Source of the DNA: Aulostomus chinensis
Lineage: Eukaryota > Chordata > Actinopteri > Syngnathiformes > Aulostomidae
Length of the DNA stretch: 64,000 nt
Direction: 5' to 3'
NCBI GenBank assembly: GCA_037954235.1
Contig: JBBMOA010000040.1
Span: forward strand, 206,559 to 270,558
Each line of letters begins with the position of its first letter. Positions within the stretch are counted from its first letter, which is position 1. This document shows, in pieces, positions 39,120 through 51,833 of this stretch. The notes beneath the pieces are model-generated. The model had not been told where the DNA came from and ran no database searches. It was given only the letters and a program-made list of their open reading frames with translations. The position numbers and the translations under genes were made by a program.

Positions 39120-42100
39120 TGCTTTCAGGTTGAAACTTGACTGAAAACTCACTTTGTACAAAAGTTATGGCTGTTTTGTGTCACAGGTCACAAATAGCGT
39201 TTTCTCAGCGAGAGAAGGCCAAAATGAACACTTCATGCAGAACTCCTGTATTTTGATGAATACTCACTGAAATCAAGGTTTAACTTCAAGTTTATGCATC
39301 TTTCTATGCTTTCAGGTTGAAACTTGACTGAAAACTCACTTTGAACAAAAGTTATGGCATTTTTGTGTCACAGGTAACAAACAGTGTTTTCTCAGCGAGA
39401 GAAGGCCAAAATTAACACTTCATGCAGAACTCCTGTATTTTGATGAAAACTCACTGAAATCTAGCTGTAACTTCAAGTTTATGCATCTTTCTATGCTTTC
39501 AGGTTGAAACTTGACTGAAAACTCACTTTGAAATAAAGTTATGGCATTTTTGTGTCACAGGTCACAAATAGTGTTTTCTCAGCGAGAGAAGGCCAAAATT
39601 AACACTTCATGCAGAACTCCTGTATTTTGATGAAAACTCACTGAAATCCACCTGTAACTTCAAGTTTATGCATCTTTCTATGCTTTCAGGTTGAAACTTG
39701 ACTGAAAACTCATTTTTAAAAAAAGTTATGGCATTTTTGTATCACAGGTCACAAATAGCGTTTTCTCAGCGAGAGAATGCCAAAATGAACACTTCATGCA
39801 TCACTCCTGTATTTTGATGAAAACTCACTGAAATCCACCTGTAACTTCAAGTTTATGCATCTTTCTATGATTTCAGGTTGAAACTTGACTGAAAACTCAC
39901 TTTGTACAAAAGTTATGGCTGTTTTGTGTCACAGGTCACAAATAGCGTTTTCTCAGCGAGAGAAGGCCAAAATGAACACTTCATGCAGAACTCCTGTATT
40001 TTGATGAATACTCACTGAAATCAAGGTTTAACTTCAAGTTTATGCATCTTTCTATGCTTTCAGGTTGAAACTTGACTGAAAACTCACTTTGAACAAAAGT
40101 TATGGCATTTTTGTGTCACAGGTAACAAATAGTGTTTTCTCAGCGAGAGAAGGCCAAAATTAACACTTCATGCAGAACCCCTGTATTTTGATGAAAACTC
40201 ACTGAAATCTAGCTGTAACTTCAAGTTTATGCATCTTTCTATGCTTTCAGGTTGAAACTTGACTGAAAACTCACTTTGAAATAAAGTTATGGCATTTTTG
40301 TGTCACAGGTCACAAATAGTGTTTTCTCAGCGAGAGAAGGCCAAAATTAACACTTCATGCAGAACTCCTGTATTTTGATGAAAACTCACTTAAATCCACC
40401 TGTAACTTCAAGTTTATGCATCTTTCTATGCTTTCAGGTTGAAACTTGACTGAAAACTCACTTTCAACAAAAGTTATGGCTGTTTTTTGTCACAGGTCAC
40501 AAATAGCGTTTTCTCAGCGAGAGAATGCCAAAATGAACACTTCATGCATCACTCCTGTATTTTGATGAAAACTCACTGAAATCCACCTGTAACTTCAAGT
40601 TTTTGCATCTTTTTATGCTTTCAGGTTGAAACTTGACTGAAAACTCACTTTGAACAAAAGTTAAGGCATTTTTGTGTCACAGGTCACAAATAGTGTTTTC
40701 TCAGCGAGAGAAGGCCAAAATGAACACTTCATGCAGAACTCCTGTATTTTGATGAAAACTCACTGAAATCCACCTGTAACTTCAAGTTTATGCATCTTTC
40801 TATGCTTTCAGGTTGAAACTTGACTGAAAACTCACTTTGAAATAAAGTTATGGCATTTTTGTGTCACAGGTCACAAATAGTGTTTTCTCAGCGAGAGAAG
40901 GCCAAAATGAACACTTCATGCAGAACTCCTGTATTTTGATGAAAACTCACTTAAATCCACCTGTAACTTCAAGTTTATGCATCTTTCTATGCTTTCAGGT
41001 TGAAACTTGACTGAAAACTCACTTTGAACAAAAGTCAAGGCATTTTTGTGTCACAGGTCACAAATAGTGTTTTCTCAGCGAGAGAAGGCCAAAATGAACA
41101 CTTCATGCAGAACTCCTGTATTTTGATGAAAACTCACTGAAATCCACCTGTAACTTCAAGTTTATGCATCTTTCTATGATTTCAGGTTGAAACTTGACCG
41201 AAAACTCACTTTGAACAAAAGTTATGACTGTTTTGTGTCACAGGTCACAAATAGCGTTTTCTCAGCGAGAGAATGCCAAAATGAACACTTCATGCAGAAC
41301 TCCTGTATTTTGATGAATACTCACTGAAATCAAGGTTTAACTTCAAGTTTATGCATCTTTCTATGCTTTCAGGTTGAAACTTGACTGAAAACTCACTTTG
41401 AACAAAAGTTATGGCATTTTTGTGTCACAGGTCACAAATAGTGTTTTCTCAGCGAGAGAAGGCCAAAATGAACACTTCATGCAGAACTCCTGTATTTTGA
41501 TGAAAACTCACTGAAATCCACCTGTAACTTCAAGTTTATGCATCTTTCTATGCTTTCAGGTTGAAACTTGACTGAAAACTCACTTTTAAAAAAAGTTATG
41601 GCATTTTTGTATCACAGGTCACAAATTGTGTTTTCTCAGCGAGAGAAGGCCAAAATTAACACTTCATGCAGAACTCCTGTATTTTGATGAAAACTCACTG
41701 AAATCCACCTGTAACTTCAAGTTTATGCATCTTTCTATGCTTTCAGGTTGAAACTTGACTGAAAACTCACTTTCAACAAAAGTTAAGGCTGTTTTTTGTC
41801 ACAGGTCACAAATAGCGTTTTCTCAGCGAGAGAATGCCAAAATGAACACTTCATGCATCACTCCTGTATTTTGATGAAAACTCACTGAAATCCACCTGTG
41901 ACTTCAAGTTTTTGCATCTTTCTATGCTTTCAGGTTGAAACTTGACTGAAAACTCACTTTGAACAAAAGTTAAGGCATTTTTGTGTCACAGGTCACAATT
42001 AGTGTTTTCTCAGCGAGAGAAGGCCAAAATGAACACTTCATACAGAACTCCTGTATTTTGATGAAAACTCACTGAAATCCACCTGTAACTTCAAGTTTAT

Positions 42101-44030
42101 GCATCTTTCTATGATTTCAGGTTGAAACTTGACTGAAAACTCACTTTGTACAAAAGTTATGGCTGTTTTGTGTCACAGGTCACAAATAGCGTTTTCTCAG
42201 CGAGAGAAGGCCAAAATGAACACTTCATGCAGAACTCCTGTATTTTGATGAATACTCACTGAAATCAAGGTTTAACTTCAAGTTTATGCATCTTTCTATG
42301 CTTTCAGGTTGAAACTTGACTGAAAACTCACTTTGAACAAAAGTTATGGCATTTTTGTGTCACAGGTAACAAATAGTGTTTTCTCAGCGAGAGAAGGCCA
42401 AAATTAACACTTCATGCAGAACTCCTGTATTTTGATGAAAACTCACTGAAATCTAGCTGTAACTTCAAGTTTATGCATCTTTCTATGCTTTCAGGTTGAA
42501 ACTTGACTGAAAACTCACTTTGAAATAAAGTTATGGCATTTTTGTGTCACAGGTCACAAATAGTGTTTTCTCAGCGAGAGAAGGCCAAAATTAACACTTC
42601 ATGCAGAACTCCTGTATTTTGATGAAAACTCACTTAAATCCACCTGTAACTTCAAGTTTTTGCATCTTTCTATGCTTTCAGGTTGAAACTTGACTGAAAA
42701 CTCACTTTGAACAAAAGTTAAGGCATTTTTGTGTCACAGGTCACAATTAGTGTTTTCTCAGCGAGAGAAGGCCAAAATGAACACTTCATACAGAACTCCT
42801 GTATTTTGATGAAAACTCACTGAAATCCACCTGTAACTTCAAGTTTATGCATCTTTCTATGCTTTCAGGTTGAAACTTGACTGAAAACTCACTTTCAACA
42901 AAAGTTATGGCTGTTTTTTGTCACAGGTCACAAATAGCGTTTTCTCAGCGAGAGAATGCCAAAATGAACACTTCATGCATCACTCCTGTATTTTGATGAA
43001 AACTCACTGAAATCCACCTGTAACTTCAAGTTTTTGCATCTTTCTATGCTTTCAGGTTGAAACTTGACTGAAAACTCACTTTGAACAAAAGTCAAGGCAT
43101 TTTTGTGTCACAGGTCACAAATAGTGTTTTCTCAGCGAGAGAAGGCCAAAATGAACACTTCATGCAGAACTCCTGTATTTTGATGAATACTCACTGAAAT
43201 CCACCTGTAACTTCAAGTTTATGCATCTTTCTATGATTTCAGGTTGAAACTTGACTGAAAACTCACTTTGTACAAAAGTTATGGCTGTTTTGTGTCACAG
43301 GTCACAAATAGCGTTTTCTCAGCGAGAGAAGGCCAAAATGAACACTTCATGCAGAACTCCTGTATTTTGATGAATACTCACTGAAATCAAGGTTTAACTT
43401 CAAGTTTATGCATCTTTTATGCTTTCAGGTTGAAACTTGACTGAAAACTCACTTTGAACAAAAGTTATGGCATTTTTGTGTCACAGGTAACAAATAGTGT
43501 TTTCTCAGCGAGAGAAGGCCAAAATTAACACTTCATGCAGAACTCCTGTATTTTGATGAAAACTCACTGAAATCTAGCTGTAACTTCAAGTTTATGCATC
43601 TTTCTATGCTTTCAGGTTGAAACTTGACTGAAAACTCACTTTGAAATAAAGTTATGGCATTTTTGTGTCACAGGTCACAAATAGTGTTTTCTCAGCGAGA
43701 GAAGGCCAAAATTAACACTTCATGCAGAACTCCTGTATTTTGATGAAAACTCACTTAAATCCACCTGTAACTTCAAGTTTATGCATCTTTCTATGCTTTC
43801 AGGTTGAAACTTGACTGAAAACTCACTTTGAAATAAAGTTATGGCATTTTTGTGTCACAGGTCACAAATAGTGTTTTCTCAGCGAGAGAAGGCCAAAATT
43901 AACACTTCATGCAGAACTCCTGTATTTTGATGAAAACTCACTTAAATCCACCTGTAACTTCAAGTTTATGCATCTTTCTATGCTTTCAGGTTGAAACTTG
44001 ACTGAAAACTCACTTTGAACAAAAGTTATG
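39120..44030. repeat. Monomer mosaic continuing the GAAATAAAG/TTAAGGC types
   Basis: The types are those of 32.4-36.0 kb in new orders. TAGCTGTAAC is at 39462, 40210, 42454 and 43575: spacings 748, 2244 and 1121 bp (4, 12 and 6 monomers, the last short by one base because CATCTTTTATGC near 43411 has lost a base). A run of GAAATAAAG monomers with CTCACTTAAATCC stands near 43.6-43.95 kb. Nothing but satellite is seen. Confidence 0.82.
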
Positions 44031-47000
44031 GCTGTTTTGTATCACAGGTCACAAATAGTGTTTTCTCAGCGAGAGAAGGTCAGAATGAAGAATTCATGCA
44101 GAACTCCTGTATTTTGAGGAAAACTTAGTGAAATCCACCTGTAACTTCAAGTTTATGCATGTTTCTATGCTTTCAGGTCTAAACTTGACTGAAAACTCAC
44201 TTTGAAAAAAAGTTATGGCTGTTTTGTATCACAGGTCACAAATAGTGTTTTTTCAGCGAGAGAAGGCCAAAATGAAAACTTCTTGCATAACTCCTGTATT
44301 TTTTGGAAAACTGACTGAAATCCACCTGTAACTTCAAGTTTATGCATCTTTCTATGCTTCCAATTTGAAACTTGACTTAAAACTCACTTTGAACAAAAGT
44401 TATGACTGTTTTGCTTCACAAGTCACAAATAGCGTTTTCTCAGCGAGAGAAGGCCAAAATGAAAACTTCATGCAGAACTCCTGTATTTTGAGGAAAACTC
44501 ACTGAAATCAAGCTGTAACTTCAAGTTTATGCATCTTTCTATGCTTTCAGGTTGAAACTTGACTGAAAACTCACTTTGAACAAAAGTTATGGCTGTTTTG
44601 TGTCGCAGGTCACAAATAGCGTTTTCTCAGCGAGAGAAGGCCAAAATGAACACTTCATGCAGAACTGCAGTATTTTGATGAAAACTCATTGAAATCAAGC
44701 TGTAACTTCAAGTTTATGCATATTTCTATGCTTTCAGGTTGAAACTTGACTGAAAACTCACTTTGAACAAAAGTTATGGCTTTTTTGTGTCACAGGTCAC
44801 AAATAGCGTTTTCTCAGCGAGAGAAGGCCAAAATGAACACTTCATGCAGAACTCCTGTATTTTGATGAAAACTCACTGAAATCCACCTGTAACTGGAAGT
44901 TTATGCATCTTTCTATGCTTTCAGTTTAAAACTTGACTGAAAACTCAGTTCGAAAAATGTATGGCTGTTTTGTATCAAAGGTCACAAATAAGGTTTTCTC
45001 AGCGAGAGAAGGCCAAAATGAAAACGTCTTGCATAACTCCTGTATTTTTTGGAAAACTTACTGAAATCCACCTCTAACTTAAAGATTATGCATCTTTCTA
45101 TGCTTTCAGGTTGAAACTTGACTGAAAACTCACTTTGAACAAAAGTAATGGCTGTTTTGTATCACAGGTCACAAATAGCGTTTTCTCAGCGAGAGAAGGC
45201 CAAAATGAACACTTCATGCATAACTCCTGTATTTTGAGGAAAACTGCATGAAATCCACCTCTAACTTCAAGATTATGCATCTTTCTATGCTTACACGTTG
45301 AAACTTGACTGAAAACTCACTTTGAACAAAAGTTATGGCTGTGTTGTATCACAGGTCACAAATAGCGTTTTTTCAGGGAGAGAAGGCCAAAATGAAAATT
45401 TCATGTATAACTCCTGTATTTTGAGGAAAACTGCATGAAATCCACCTGTAACTTCACTTTTATACATATTTCTATGCTTTCAGGTTGAAACTTGACTGAA
45501 AACTCACTTTGAACAAAAGTTATGGCTGTTTTGTATCACAGGTCACAAAAAGCGTTTTCTCATTGAGAGGAGGCCAAAATGAACACTTCATGCATAACTC
45601 CTGTATTTTGAGGAAAACTACCTGAAATCCACCTCTAACTTAAAGATTATGCATCTTTCTATGCTTTCAGGTTGAAACTTGACTGAAAACTCACTTTGAA
45701 CAAAAGTTATGGCTGTGTTGTATCACAGGTCACAAATAGCGTTTTCTCAGCGAGAGAAGGCCAAAATGAAATTTTCATGTATAACTCCTGTATTTTGAGG
45801 AAAACTGCATAAAATCCACCTGTAACTTCACTTTTATACATATTTCTATGCTTTCAGGTTTAAACTTGACTGAAAACTCACTTTGAACAAAAGTTATGGC
45901 TGTTTTGTATCACAGGTCACAAAAAGCGTTTTCTCAGTGAGAGAAGGCCAAAATGAACACTTCATGCATAACTCTTGTATTTTGAGGAAAACTTCCTGAA
46001 ATCATCCTCTAACTTCAAGTTTATGCATCTTTCTATGCTTTCAGGTTGAAACTTGATTGAAAACCCACTTTGAATAAAAGTTATGGCTGTTTTGTATCAC
46101 AGGTCACAAATAGTGTTTTCTCAGCGAGATAAGGCCAAAATGAACACTTCATGCATAACTCCTGTATTTTGAGGAAAACTGCCTGAAATCCACCTCTAAC
46201 TTAAAGTCTATGAATCTTTCTATGGTTTCAGGTTGAAACTTGACTGAAAACTCACTTTGAACAAAAGTTATGGCTGTTTTGTATCACAGGTCACAAATAG
46301 TGTTTTCTCAGCGAGAGAAGACCAAAATGAAAACTTCATGCAGAACTCCTGTATTTTGAGGAAAACTACCATAAATCCTTGTCTAACTTCAAGTTTATGC
46401 ATCTTTCTATGCTTTCAGGTTGAAACTTGACTGAAAACTCACTTTGAACAAAAGTTATGGCTGTTTTGTTTCACAGGTCACAAATAGTGTTTTCTCAGCG
46501 AGAGAAGGCCAAAATGAACACTTCATGCATAACTCCTGTATTTTGAGGAAAACTGCGTGAAATCCACCTCTAACTTAAAGATTATGCATCTTTCTATGCT
46601 TTCAGGTTGAAACTTGACTGAAAACTCACTTTGAACAAAAGTTATGGCTTTGTTGTATCACAGGTCACAAATAGCGTTTTCTCAGGGAGAGAAGGCCAAA
46701 ATGAAAATTTCATGTATAACTCCTGTATTTTGAGGAAAACTGCATAAAATCCACCTGTAACTTCACTTTTATACATATTTCTATGCTTTCAGGTTGAAAC
46801 TTGACTGAAAAGTCACTTAGAAAAAAAGTTATGGCTGTTTTGTATCACAGGTCACAAAAAGCGTTTTCTCAGTGAGAGAAGGCCAAAATGAAATTTTCAT
46901 GTATAACTCCTGTATTTTGAGGAAAACTACCTGAAATCCACCTCTAACTTAAAGATTATGCATCTTTCTATGCTTTCAGGTTGAAACTTGACTGAAAACT

Positions 47001-49785
47001 CACTTTGAACAAAAGTTATGGCTGTGTTGTATCACAGGTCACAAATAGCGTTTTCTCAGCGAGAGAAGGCCAAAATGAAATTTTCATGTATAACTCCTGT
47101 ATTTTGAGGAAAACTGCATAAAATCCACCTGTAACTTCACTTTTATACATATTTCTATGCTTTAAGGTTTAAACTTGACTGAAAACTCACTTTGAACAAA
47201 AGTTATGGCTGTTTTGTATCACAGGTCACAAATAGCGTTTTCTCAGCGAGAGAAGGCAAAAAATGAACACTTCATGCATAACTCCTGTATTTTGAGGAAA
47301 ACTGCGTGAAATCCACCTCTAACTTAAAGATTATGCATCTTTCTATGCTTTCAGGTTGAAACTTGACTGAAAACTCACTTTGAACAAAAGTTATGGCTGT
47401 TTTGTATCACAGGTCACAAAAAGCGTTTTCTCAGTGAGAGAAGGCCAAAATGAAATTTTCATGTATAACTCCTGTATTTTGAGGAAAACTACCTGAAATC
47501 CACCTCTAACTTAAAGATTATGCATCTTTCTATGCTTTCAGGTTGAAACTTGACTGAAAACTCACTTTGAACAAAAGTTATGGCTGTGTTGTATCACAGG
47601 TCACAAATAGCGTTTTCTCAGCGAGAGAAGGCCAAAATGAAATTTTCATGTATAACTCCTGTATTTTGAGGAAAACTGCATAAAATCCACCTGTAACTTC
47701 ACTTTTATACATATTTCTATGCTTTAAGGTTTAAACTTGACTGAAAACTCACTTTGAACAAAAGTTATTGCTGTTTTGTATCACAGGTCACAAATAGCGT
47801 TTTCTCAGCGAGAGAAGGCAAAAAATGAACACTTCATGCATAACTCTTGTATTTTGAGGAAAACTTCCTGAAATCCACCTCTAACTTAAAGTTTATGCAT
47901 CTTTCTATGCTTTCAGGTTGAAACTTGATTGAAAACTCACTTTGAACAAAAGTTATGGCTGTTTTTTATCACAGGTCACAAATAGCGTTTTCTCAGCGAG
48001 AGAAGGCCAAAATGAACATTTTATGTATAACTCCTGTATTTTGAGGAAAACTGCATAAAATCCACCTGTAACTTCTCTTTTATGCATCTTTCTATGCTTT
48101 CAGGTTGAAACTTGACTGAAAACTCACTTTGAACAAAAGTTATGGCTGTTTTGTATCACAGGTCACAAATAGTGTTTTCTCAGCGAGAGAAGGCTAAAAT
48201 GAAAACTTCATGCATAACTCCTGTATTTTGAGGAAAACTGCCTGAAATCCACGTCTAACTTCAAGTTTATGCATCTTTCTATGCTTTCAGGTTGAAACTT
48301 GACTGAAAACTCACTTTGAACAAAAGTAATGGCTGTTTTGTATCACAGGTTGCAAATAGCGTTTTCTCAGCGAGAGAAGGCCAAAATGAAGACTTCATGC
48401 ATAACTGCTGTATTTTGAGGAAAACTCCCTGAAATCCACCTCTAACTTCAAGTTTATGCATCTTTCTATGCTTTCAGGTTGAAACTTAACTGAAAACTTA
48501 CTTTGAAGAAAAGTTATGGCTGTTTTGTATCACAGGTCACAAATATTTTTTTCCCAGCGATAGAAGGCCAAAATGAACACTTCATGCATAACTCCTGTAT
48601 TTTGTGGAAAACTGCCTGAAATCAACCTCTAATTTCTCTTTTATGCATCTTTCTATGCTTTTAGGTTGAAACTTGACTGAAAACTCACTTAGAACAAAAG
48701 TTATGGCTGTTTTGTATCACAGGTCACAAATAACATTTTCTCAGCGAGAGAAGGCACAAATGAACATTTTATGTATAACTCCTGTATTTTGAGGAAAACT
48801 GCATAAAATCCACCTGTAACTTCACTTTTATGCATCTTTCTATACTTTCAGGTTGAAACTTGACTGAAAACTCACTTTGTACAAAAGTTATGGCTGTTTT
48901 GTGTCACAGGTCACAAATAGCGTTTTCTCAGCGAGAGAAGGCCAAAACGAACACTTCATGCATAACTCCGGTATTTTGAGGAAAACTGCATGAAATCCAC
49001 CTCTAAATTCTCTTTTATGCATCATTCTATGCTTTCAGGTTGAAACTTGACTGAAAATTCACTTTGAACAAAAGTTATGGCTATTTTTTATAACAGTTCA
49101 CAAATAGTGTTTTCTCAGCGAGAGAAGGCCAAAATGAACACTTCATGCATAACTCCGGTATTTTGAGGAAAACTACCTGAAATCCACCTGTAACTTCAAG
49201 TTTATGCATCTTTCTATGCTTTCAGGTTGAAACTTGACTAAAAACTCACTTTGAACAAAAGTTATGGCTGTTTTGTATCACAGGTCACAAAGAGTGTTTT
49301 CTCAGCGAGAGAAGGCCAAAATGAACACTTCCTGCATAACTCCTGTATTTTGATGAAAACTCACTGAAATCCACCTTTAACTTCAAGTTTATGCATCTTT
49401 CTATGCTTTCAGGTTGAAACTTGACTAAAAACTCACTTTGAACAAAAGTTATGGCTGTTTTGTATCACAGGTCACAAATAGTGTTTTCTCAGCGAGAGAA
49501 GGCCAAAATGAACACTTCCTGCATAACTCCTGTATTTTGAGGAAAACTGCGTGAAATCCACTTGTAACTTCTGTTTCATGCATCTTTCTATGCTTTCAGG
49601 TTGAAACTTGACTGAAAACTCACTTTGAACTAAAGTTATGGCTGTTTTGTATCACAGGTCACAAATAGTGTTTTCTCAGTGAGAGAAGGCCAAAATGAAC
49701 ACTTCATGCATAACTCCTGTATTTTGAGAAAAAATGCCTGAAATCCACCTCTAACTTCAAGTTTATGCATCTTTCTATGCTTTCA
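44031..49785. repeat. Diverged GAGGAAAACTG-type domain
   Basis: From about 44.1 kb GATGAAAACTCAC gives way to GAGGAAAACTGC or GAGGAAAACTAC, and TCTAACTTAAAG appears in place of TGTAACTTCAAG. A sub-type with TTTTCATGTATAAC, CATAAAATCC and CACTTTTATACATATTTC recurs; ACTTCAC of this type is at 45451, 45825, 46760, 47134 and 47696 (2, 5, 2 and 3 monomers apart). Single-copy changes are more frequent than in the left domain, as expected for an older or less often homogenised part of an array. Confidence 0.83.
46960..47880. repeat. 3-monomer (562 bp) local HOR
   Basis: A monomer with GCTTTAAGGTTTAAACTTG (TTTAAGG at 47161 and 47723) and a following monomer with GAAGGCAAAAAATGAAC repeat 562 bp apart, which is 3 x 187 plus the one inserted base in the A-run. 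They sit in the same order with a TCTAACTTAAAGATTATGC monomer. Confidence 0.78.
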
Positions 49786-50155
49786 GGTTGAACTTTCACT
49801 TCGAAGTCATTTTGAAAAAAAATTACGTCTTTGATGTCACGGTTCACGAAGACTGTTTTCAAAACAAAATAAGACATTTTAATCATTTCATGCAGAACTC
49901 CATTAGTTTGACCAAAGCTGGCTTAAAAGCACCTGTTACTTCAAAGGTTTTCATCATTCTGTGTGTTCAGATTTGAAGTTCACTGAAAGGTCAGTGTGAT
50001 CAAGAGTTCCAGCATTTGTGATCTCTGGTCAAACAATGCCTTTTACCAGCGAGAGTCCTCTGGAGTGAACACTTCATGCTGAACTCCCTTATTTAGAAGA
50101 AAACTGACTGAAATCCACGTGTCATGTCAAGGTAATGTAATTTTCATTGTATCCA
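49786..50155. repeat. Divergent satellite dimer B+C, flavour 2 (copy 3)
   Basis: B begins GGTTGAACTTTCACTTCG and reads ATTACGTCTTTGATGTCACG and TTCACGAAGACTG. C ends with CACGTGTCATGTCAAGG and TAATGTAATTTTCATTG before the next ordinary GGTTGAAACTTG. The pair is 370 bp. In this copy the C palindrome TGTGATCACA is broken (TGTGATCTCTGG). The preceding monomer has GAGAAAAAATGCCTG. Short overlapping open frames of 60-62 codons arise on both strands from the loss of ordinary stops; they do not look like genes. Confidence 0.87.
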
Positions 50156-51463
50156 GGTTGAAACTTGTCTGAAAACTCACTTTGAACAAAAGTTATGGCT
50201 GTTTTGTATCACAGGTCACAAATAGCGTTTTCTAAGCGAGAGAAGGCCAAAATGAACACTTCAAGCACAACTCCTGTATTTTTTGGAAAAATTCCTAAAA
50301 TCTACGTGTAACTTCAAGTTTATTCATCTTTCTATGCTTTCAGGTTGAAACTTGACTGAAAACTCACTTTGAACAAAAGTTATGGCTGTTTTGTATCACG
50401 GGTCACAAATAGTGTTTTCTCAGCGAGAGAAGGCCAAAATGAACACTTCCTGCATAACTCCTGTATTTTGAGGAAAACTGCGTGAAATCCACTTGTAACT
50501 TCTGTTTCATGCATCTTTCTATGCTTTCAGGTTGAAACTTGACTGAAAACTCACTTTGAACAAAATTATGGCTGTTTTGTATCACAGGTCACAAATAGTG
50601 TTTTCTCAGCTAGAGAAGGCCAAAATGAACACTTCATGCATAACTCCTGTATTTTGAGGAAAACTCCGTGAAATCCACCTGTAACTCCAAGTTTATGCAT
50701 CTTTCTATGCTTTCAGGTTGAAACTTGACTGAAAACTCACTTTGAAAAAAGTTTAGGGCTGTTTTGTATCACAGGTCACGAATAGCGTTTTCTCAGCTAG
50801 AGAAGGCCAAAATGAAAACTTCATGCATAACTCCTGTATTTTGAGGAAAATTGTGTGAAATCCACCTGTAACTCCAAATTTATGCATCTTTCTATGCTTT
50901 CAGGGTGAAACTTTACTGAAAACCCACTTTAAACAAAAGTTATGGCTGTTTTGTATCACAGGTCAAAAATAGTGTTATCTCAGCGAGAAAAGGTCAAAAA
51001 GAACACTTCATGCATAACTCCTGTATTTTGAGGAAAACTGTGTGAAATCCAACTGTAACTTCAAGTTTATGTATCTTTCTTTGCTTTCAAGTTGAAACTT
51101 GACTGAAAACTCACTTTGAACAAAAGTTATGGCTGTTTTGTATCACAGTTCACAAATAGTGTTTTCTCAGCGAGAGAAGGCCAAAATGAACACTTCATGC
51201 TTAACTCCTGAATTTTTTGGAAAAATGCATAAAATCCACCTGTAACTTAAAGTTTATGCATCTTTCTATGCTTTCAGGTGGAAACTTGACTAAAAACTCA
51301 CTTTGAACAAAATTTATGGCTGTTTCGTATCACAGGTCACAAATAGCGTTGTCACAGCGAGAGAAGGCCAAAATGAACACTTCATTCATAACTCCTGTAT
51401 TTTGAGGAAAACTGACTGAAATCCACCTGTAACTTCAAGTTTATGCATCTTTCTATGCTTTCA
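50156..51463. repeat. Diverged monomers between two flavour-2 dimers
   Basis: About seven monomers with many private changes: TTTTTTGGAAAAATTCC near 50279, CAGCTAGAGAAGG near 50608 and 50796, CTTTACTGAAAACCC near 50912, GAAAAGGTCAAAAAG near 50987, CTTCATGCTTAAC near 51204 and GTTGTCACAGCG near 51348. These are among the most degenerate ordinary monomers in the window. Confidence 0.78.
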
Positions 51464-51833
51464 GGTTGAACTTTCACTTCGAAGTCATTTTGAAAAAAAA
51501 TTACGTCTTTGATGTCACGGTTCACGAAGACTGTTTTCAAAACAAAAGAAGACATTTTAAACATTTCATGCAGAACTCTATTAGTTTGAGCAAAGCTGGC
51601 TTAAAAGCACCTGTTACTTCAAAGGTTTTCATCATTCTGTGTTTTCAGATTTGAAGTTCACTGAAAGGTCAGTGTGATCAAGAGTTCCAGCATTTGTGAT
51701 CACAGGTCACACAATGCCTTTTACCAGCGAGAGTCCTCTGGAGTGAACACTTCTTGCGGAACTCCCTTATTTAGAGGAAAACTGACTGAAATCCACGTGT
51801 CATGTCAAGGTAATGTAATTTTCATTGTATTCA
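51464..51833. repeat. Divergent satellite dimer B+C, flavour 2 (copy 4)
   Basis: This matches the dimer at 49786, 1678 bp downstream (nine monomers less five bases, reflecting the shorter dimer). Here the C half keeps the 10 bp palindrome TGTGATCACA and has GGTCACACAATGCC. The preceding monomer carries CTTCATTCATAAC, the same mark that precedes flavour 1. Confidence 0.88.

Noticed and set aside
45098..45280. Reverse-strand 60-codon frames at 45098-45280, 48279-48461 and 50403-50585
   Set aside because: These are ordinary monomers in which chance changes removed a stop codon. They span one monomer and show no coding signature.
49790..49810. Possible CENP-B box around the TTCG of the flavour 2 B monomer
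   Set aside because: The known box needs TTCG, four bases, A, two bases, then CGGG. Here TTCG is followed by AAGTC and no CGGG, and ordinary monomers have no TTCG at that place.
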